Assembly: GCA_963666805.2 (NCBI GenBank) | Contig: CAXXWR010000004.1 | Span: forward strand, 186,001-250,000 | DNA from: Fusibacter sp963666805 | GTDB taxonomy: Bacteria; Bacillota; Clostridia; Peptostreptococcales; Acidaminobacteraceae | Direction: 5' to 3' | Length of the DNA: 64,000 nt | Shown: piece by piece, positions 59,175 through 64,000 of the stretch | How positions within the stretch are numbered: the first letter of the stretch is position 1 | Layout: the number at the start of each line of letters is the position of its first letter | Made by a program: the position numbers and the translations under genes | The notes under the pieces: model-generated | Database searches by the model: none | The model's input: the letters and a program-made list of their open reading frames with translations, nothing else | What the model was told of the DNA's origin: nothing

Positions 59175-62100
59175 ATGAGACAATACTTCATGGAAGATTT
59201 GGAAAAGGAATTGCTCAATCGGGCGTTTTTAAAAAAATACAATTTTAAACGGCGCATTATCGATGAGTTTTTAATGAGTCGAGAAACAGAACGGTCTATT
59301 AATCGTATTTGGGATACGAAGTGCTTTACAGCCAAGCAAACCTTGGAATTGATTAAACCTTTGGTGGATCATTTTTATAAAGAAGAGCCACCAGAAGATT
59401 GGTTAATTTACTTCTATCAATATAGTTTGTACCTTGCATTTCCTGATGCTATCACGATCACCTTAACTCGAAAGAAAAATAGAATTGCGGAGATATTTTT
59501 ACGTGTTTATCATGTGGTCTGTCAGTATCAAAAGGCAAGCGATGACGGAACTTGGCAAAGTCAATATCCGATGACTTTTTTAACAGAAGAAGAGATCAAT
59601 GACCTTGAAGATGAACGCGAATACAGGGCTTTTCAAAAACATTTTGAAGAAGAGTATGCCTATGAAATGATGAAACTAAATCAAGAGGTAATAGGGTATT
59701 CCACTCTCGATCATATTTGTGGGGTTTATTTTCTTGCAATGAAAGTTGCAAGACAACTTAAACGTGCTGGTTATCCCATAGATCTTGGGAGAGTTGCCGG
59801 TGCAGCAGCAGGACATGATATTGGAAAATTCGGATGTAAACCTGATGAAATGAAGCGTGTTGCCTACTATCATTATTTTTATACAGGAGAGTGGTTTGAG
59901 AAAAGAGAGATTGTCTATATTCGTAATGTAGCCATTAATCACTCTACGTGGGATTTAGAACTAGAGGCCTTGCCAATAGAGTCATTGATTTTAATCTATA
60001 GTGATTTTAGGGTTAAAGCTAATCCAAACCGGAAAATGACCATTTATGATTTACAAGATTCTTTTGATGTCATCTTAGAGAAACTAGATAATGTTGATGA
60101 AGCCAAAGAAAGCCGCTATCGCAATGTTTATCGGTATTTAAAAGATTTTGAAGAATTTCTATTAGACAGTCAAATTGATGTTTCAACAGATAAAAATCAT
60201 CCTATTTTATCTGATGCTTTTAATCAAAAAAAACACTTTTCTTTAATGCAGGGGTCTGAAATTACTCAAAATGTTATTTATGCCTCTATTGAGCATAATA
60301 TCAGCGTCCTTTATCGCTTGAGAGATGAAGCTTCACTTAATAAGATCTTAGAACCAGTTAGAAACAGCCGCAATATGACGAAATTGCGTGGTTATATCTC
60401 AGTTTTAGAAGAGTATACCAACTATATGACTCAGAAACAAAAACAAATCATTATTAATTTTTTATATGAGAAATTAGTATTAACCGAAGAAGATATTCGA
60501 AAACAATGTGCTGAATTATTAGGCATGCTTATTGCCAACTATGATGAAGAAATTCGCAAAGAAGTCCCACCCAGTGCTGTTATCAAGCACCATGAATTGG
60601 ATACCGTCTCACTGTTTGAACGATATGTTGACCGGTGCCTTTTTCCTGAAAGTAAAATTATCAGTCGTCATAAAAAATACATCAGTTATTCACTAAGAGA
60701 TATGATTAGTTCTTATTTTGACCACTTAGAATCTCCTGATAAAAGACAGGAATCCATTGAAATATTGGTATCTTATTTTAAGGCCTTTAATCATGAAGAG
60801 AAGACCCGATTTTACCTCATAAAGGCAGCGCGTGTCTTGCCATTTAGAGAGTTTGACCAAGACCAACTCTTTAGTGTTTTTAGCTTTGTGTCAGATTTGT
60901 TAGATTGTCCTGATGTTAAACTCAGATTGAGAGCCTATAATCTAATTTACTCTATTTTGCCTTTTATCAATGAATCTTTAATTGAAAAGACAAATGTAAA
61001 ACGTGTTTTTAGGTTAGATAATATGAATACAGATGATCCAGCAGAGAACTATGCACGTCTTAAACTGGCTGAAAGTTTAAAGTGTGATGAACAGATAATA
61101 GAAGGGCTTAAACAGATTTCTTTAAATGATTTACAGTATACTTCAAGTATATTTTTAAGTAATTTGAAGTCGGCAACTCTTGATGTAGCAAAACGTTTCC
61201 AAATTGAATTGCTCATGAGAAATACCCTCTTATATGATTACGAGAATTGTTTTTATATGGCGATGCACTTGTGTAATTTACTTAAAGTAAGTGCACTTGA
61301 GTCTGTGAGAAATACAGCAGGAAAAATGCTGCTTGAAATCGTTCCTCATCTTACTTTTGAGCAAAAAAATGATATTACGGTTGAACTTTTACGGGCACTT
61401 GAAATGGAAAGTTACGAATTCACAAAATATATTCCACCTTATCTAGGCAAGATTATTCTTCATATTCAACCTAAAGAATTAGATGAAATTTTGGAAAGTT
61501 TTGAGCACAAAATGTGCACCAATCATGAAAAATTAATCACTTTGATAGAAAAGACATTAGGCTATGCTATTCGAAATTATGCTGATTACCGGTATGCTTT
61601 TAAGGATAGTATTGAAAGCCATGACAAACGCTTTATGCGCATGTTTGGCATTTTATTTAAAGGTTTTGTTCATTCATCGCACCATGTCAATCAGATGGCT
61701 TTTTCCGTAATTGCCAATGATATCTTTACGGATAAGGTTTTGTCCCTTAAAAAGAAAGAATATATTTATAAGAAAGCAGTGAAAAAGTTAATGACCTTGA
61801 TGGTTAATACAGATGAAGAGGTTGATTTGATTTTTTATAATAATGCAGCCTGTTTAAAGTATATTTATAGATTTATCAATAATTTCTTACATGAATTTGG
61901 GGCAATTGATTTAAAACCCAATAATCGGATTGCTTTTTTCCCAGGTGCTTTTGATCCTTTTACAGTGAGCCATAAGCAGATTGCCAACGATATTAATGCA
62001 CGCGATTTTGAAGTCCTATTATATGTAGATGAATTTTCGTGGTCTAAAAGAACACAGCCTAATCTCATTAGGCGAAATATCATCAAGAAATCAGTGGCAG

Positions 62101-64000
62101 ATGAAGTGGGAATTTATACATTTCCACGTGATATTTCGGTGAATATAGCCAATAATGATGATTTAAAGAAATTGGTTGACCTTTTTCCTGATTCGGAAGT
62201 TTATCTAGTGGTTGGGAGTGACGTTGTGATGAATGCGTCTGCTTATAAGAATGATGATGACACCGTGATTAAGCATATTCCTCACGTTATTTATGAAAGA
62301 GGTGGCATGGTTTATCCTGATGATGAACGACAAGCACTGGATGATAAGATTGCTCAACTTCATCCTAGAACAGTAAGATTGACTTTACCAAAGGAATATG
62401 AAAATATCTCATCGACCCTAATCAGAGATTATATTGATGAAAAGCGAGATATTGCTTCATTGATAGACCCTCTTGCACAAAATTATATTTATGAAAAAGG
62501 ACTCTATCAAAGAGAACCCATGTATAAAAGCGTTGTTCGGACAAAATCATTGGTCTTAACAATGGTTGAAGAACCTTCAGATCCTCTTTTGAGAGAGCTG
62601 GCGTTTCTCATGGGAGACAAGCATGAAAAGAATTTTAAAGTCCTTAAAGATGTGTCTAGTCGATTAAATGCAAGAATTCTTGTTTTAAGAAGTTTGGAAA
62701 ATGACAATGAAATTGTGGGCTATTCTCTGTTTCACTGGTTAAGGGCCTCTAATATTCACCATGAATTTAGAGATCCGAGTATCATTCACTACATTCGTAA
62801 TGAATCAGTAGGTCGAATATTGGTCATCGACAGTATTATTCGAAAAAGAGAGAGTGATGTTAAAAATATAGATCAAATCATGTTAACGGAAACCTTGGCT
62901 TATGCGCTTGCCAGAGATTATACCTACTGTATTTATAATGAATCTGTTAAAACGCAGGTGTCAACCAATATTAATGAAGTGCTGGTCAATCAAGGATTTA
63001 TTAATATCTCATCAATGAAAACCTATGAAAATACCTATGCAGTAGATATGTCTTCACCTTGTACAGTCAATCTTGATATTCAGTCTATGTTCAAAGAGCC
63101 TTATAAGAACCACCCTGAAGTTATTCAAATCATGAACGAGACGAGAAGTAAACTTCAAAAGGCACTGACCAAGCTTTATCCAGGCAGTTTAGTGCTTCAT
63201 TTTGATCGTGAAATGATCCATGAAACTTTGATTAAAAAGGTATGCGAAGAAAACGATATGCCTGTGGTACCAATTGTTCCTAAGCAAACAGGTGCCTGTA
63301 TGTGTGTACCATTTGGTGCTGTTTTTAAACGGATGCTTTTACCCAATACGGTAACTAAAACACTTCATGCGGAGAAGTATTTTTTACCTGACCTATCAGA
63401 ACATCAAGTAAAGGAGTATCCTTTCTATTTAGATATTAGCAATCAAATTAAAATGATTAAATCTTTTAATCGTCCGGTTATTTTAGTGGATGACTTGCTG
63501 AATAAAGGTTATCGTATCAAGGCACTTGAACCCTTTTTTAAGGCTGAGGATGTAGCTGTCCAAAAATTTATCGTAGGCATTATGTCAGGCAGTGGTAAAG
63601 AAATTGCAGAATCAATGGATTACAATGTAGATGCGGCTTATTTTATTCCTAAAATAAAGGTGTGGTTTTACGAAAGCAAACTCTATCCTTTTATTGATGG
63701 TGATGCTGTATGGAGAGGGAGTATTCCAGAAAGTAATTTGATTAATTCAATCAATCTTTTATTGCCTTACGCTTCAGCTTCTTATATCAAGGGAGCATCG
63801 AGAGAAGCTATTTATAATTTGTCGGAAGTGGCACTTGAAAATGCGATTGATATAATGACAGCACTTGAAACCGCTTATGAAAACCACAATGATCGTCTTT
63901 TAACGATAGATCGGTTAGGAGAGGTGCTCAATACACCACGCTATCCTGATAAGGGGAAAAATATTTTTTACTCCAATAATGTTAAGCCATCTGAGTATAT
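59175..64000 (+). CDS. Giant multidomain protein: HD hydrolase, nucleotidyltransferase, GNAT-like and phosphoribosyltransferase (3' end outside window)
   Basis: At least 1608 residues, still open at 64000. An HD domain carries His180, His214-Asp215 (GHDIGKFG) and His256 (NHST). Residues about 330-900 are helical, HEAT/ARM-like. A nucleotidyltransferase begins IAFFPGAFDPFTVSHKQI (Pro923-His933) and ends with the ISSTLIRDY motif (1078-1086), as in NadD and cytidylyltransferases. About 1115-1280 looks GNAT-like (EIVGYSLFHWL; VLVNQGFI). A type I PRTase loop, VILVDDLLNKG, is at 1435-1445. ATG 59175 follows GGGGGG; the frame is closed upstream by TGA 59148. The parts suggest nucleotide or NAD salvage chemistry, but no function is known to me. 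Confidence 0.85.
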   Translation, partial: MRQYFMEDLEKELLNRAFLKKYNFKRRIIDEFLMSRETERSINRIWDTKCFTAKQTLELIKPLVDHFYKEEPPEDWLIYFYQYSLYLAFPDAITITLTRKKNRIAEIFLRVYHVVCQYQKASDDGTWQSQYPMTFLTEEEINDLEDEREYRAFQKHFEEEYAYEMMKLNQEVIGYSTLDHICGVYFLAMKVARQLKRAGYPIDLGRVAGAAAGHDIGKFGCKPDEMKRVAYYHYFYTGEWFEKREIVYIRNVAINHSTWDLELEALPIESLILIYSDFRVKANPNRKMTIYDLQDSFDVILEKLDNVDEAKESRYRNVYRYLKDFEEFLLDSQIDVSTDKNHPILSDAFNQKKHFSLMQGSEITQNVIYASIEHNISVLYRLRDEASLNKILEPVRNSRNMTKLRGYISVLEEYTNYMTQKQKQIIINFLYEKLVLTEEDIRKQCAELLGMLIANYDEEIRKEVPPSAVIKHHELDTVSLFERYVDRCLFPESKIISRHKKYISYSLRDMISSYFDHLESPDKRQESIEILVSYFKAFNHEEKTRFYLIKAARVLPFREFDQDQLFSVFSFVSDLLDCPDVKLRLRAYNLIYSILPFINESLIEKTNVKRVFRLDNMNTDDPAENYARLKLAESLKCDEQIIEGLKQISLNDLQYTSSIFLSNLKSATLDVAKRFQIELLMRNTLLYDYENCFYMAMHLCNLLKVSALESVRNTAGKMLLEIVPHLTFEQKNDITVELLRALEMESYEFTKYIPPYLGKIILHIQPKELDEILESFEHKMCTNHEKLITLIEKTLGYAIRNYADYRYAFKDSIESHDKRFMRMFGILFKGFVHSSHHVNQMAFSVIANDIFTDKVLSLKKKEYIYKKAVKKLMTLMVNTDEEVDLIFYNNAACLKYIYRFINNFLHEFGAIDLKPNNRIAFFPGAFDPFTVSHKQIANDINARDFEVLLYVDEFSWSKRTQPNLIRRNIIKKSVADEVGIYTFPRDISVNIANNDDLKKLVDLFPDSEVYLVVGSDVVMNASAYKNDDDTVIKHIPHVIYERGGMVYPDDERQALDDKIAQLHPRTVRLTLPKEYENISSTLIRDYIDEKRDIASLIDPLAQNYIYEKGLYQREPMYKSVVRTKSLVLTMVEEPSDPLLRELAFLMGDKHEKNFKVLKDVSSRLNARILVLRSLENDNEIVGYSLFHWLRASNIHHEFRDPSIIHYIRNESVGRILVIDSIIRKRESDVKNIDQIMLTETLAYALARDYTYCIYNESVKTQVSTNINEVLVNQGFINISSMKTYENTYAVDMSSPCTVNLDIQSMFKEPYKNHPEVIQIMNETRSKLQKALTKLYPGSLVLHFDREMIHETLIKKVCEENDMPVVPIVPKQTGACMCVPFGAVFKRMLLPNTVTKTLHAEKYFLPDLSEHQVKEYPFYLDISNQIKMIKSFNRPVILVDDLLNKGYRIKALEPFFKAEDVAVQKFIVGIMSGSGKEIAESMDYNVDAAYFIPKIKVWFYESKLYPFIDGDAVWRGSIPESNLINSINLLLPYASASYIKGASREAIYNLSEVALENAIDIMTALETAYENHNDRLLTIDRLGEVLNTPRYPDKGKNIFYSNNVKPSEY

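Noticed and set aside
59036..59335. Minus-strand frame of 99 codons over the start of the giant gene
   Set aside because: No ribosome site at its ATG; it is antisense to a well-supported coding start and reads like non-coding A/T-rich translation.
61865..62707. Minus-strand frames inside the giant gene
   Set aside because: They lie opposite the nucleotidyltransferase and GNAT-like segments, whose motifs show that the plus strand is coding.
1..64000. CRISPR array, prophage, insertion sequence, tRNA or rRNA genes
   Set aside because: No regularly spaced repeats, transposase or integrase motifs, cloverleaf sequences or rRNA-like stretches were seen on either strand; gene order resembles core chromosome throughout.

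Overview
The window is 64 kb of low-G+C, gene-dense bacterial chromosome. Gene content points to a strictly anaerobic Clostridia-type Firmicute: oxygen-sensitive 2-oxoacid:ferredoxin oxidoreductase and pyruvate formate-lyase, an ispH/rpsA overlap, agr-type cyclic-peptide signalling, GlnK/GlnL-type signalling, strong AGGAGG ribosome sites and many T-tailed terminators. No rRNA or tRNA gene was seen, so I do not name a genus. Nothing looks like a phage, transposon, plasmid or CRISPR array; the window is core chromosome with a few accessory islands.

Layout. 1-9.8 kb: the 3' end of a FabG-like EF-P 5-aminopentanone reductase, GNAT acetyltransferases, a peptidase S66, several unrecognised membrane proteins, a SEC-C methionine aminopeptidase, scpA-scpB and mnmM. 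10-17.1 kb: korDABC, an RpiR regulator, then cmk-plsC-ispH-rpsA. 17.2-21.4 kb: cheR, an esterase, an Mrp-type Fe-S carrier ATPase (minus strand), luxS-mtnN. 21.5-25.6 kb: a complete agr quorum-sensing locus (agrA-agrC converging on agrB-agrD), a LytTR-type direct-repeat operator, and a degenerate ABC-ATPase/membrane-protein pair. 26.4-30.6 kb: a histidine phosphatase and a GlnK/GlnL-like two-component system ahead of a dicarboxylate/amino-acid symporter. 31.6-39 kb: miaB-mutS-mutL-miaA-hfq. 39.2-44.9 kb: transketolase, a ZTP (pfl) riboswitch, pflB-pflA and a DUF1667 protein. 45-52.6 kb: a Nudix CoA pyrophosphatase, an ABC exporter, a UPF0316 protein, DAHP synthase, a YARHG lipoprotein and hflK-hflC. 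52.9-58 kb: a YihY/BrkB protein and a MacAB-like three-gene ABC efflux operon. 58.1-64 kb: two small unknown genes and, divergent from them, a giant gene that runs off the end of the window.

The giant gene (59175 to beyond 64000, at least 1608 residues) is the most unusual object. It joins an HD phosphohydrolase, a long helical-repeat-like region, a NadD/cytidylyltransferase-like nucleotidyltransferase, a GNAT-like region and a type I phosphoribosyltransferase in one chain. Its parts suggest nucleotide or NAD-type chemistry, but I know of no defined function for this architecture.

The genes fit a fermentative lifestyle. Kor and Pfl handle 2-oxoacids. The ZTP riboswitch links pfl expression (formate supply) to one-carbon status. 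LuxS-MtnN recycle S-adenosylhomocysteine. The agr and Gln-type two-component systems sense cell density and probably an amino acid. Start sites below were mostly chosen by ribosome-binding-site spacing and often differ from the longest possible frame.
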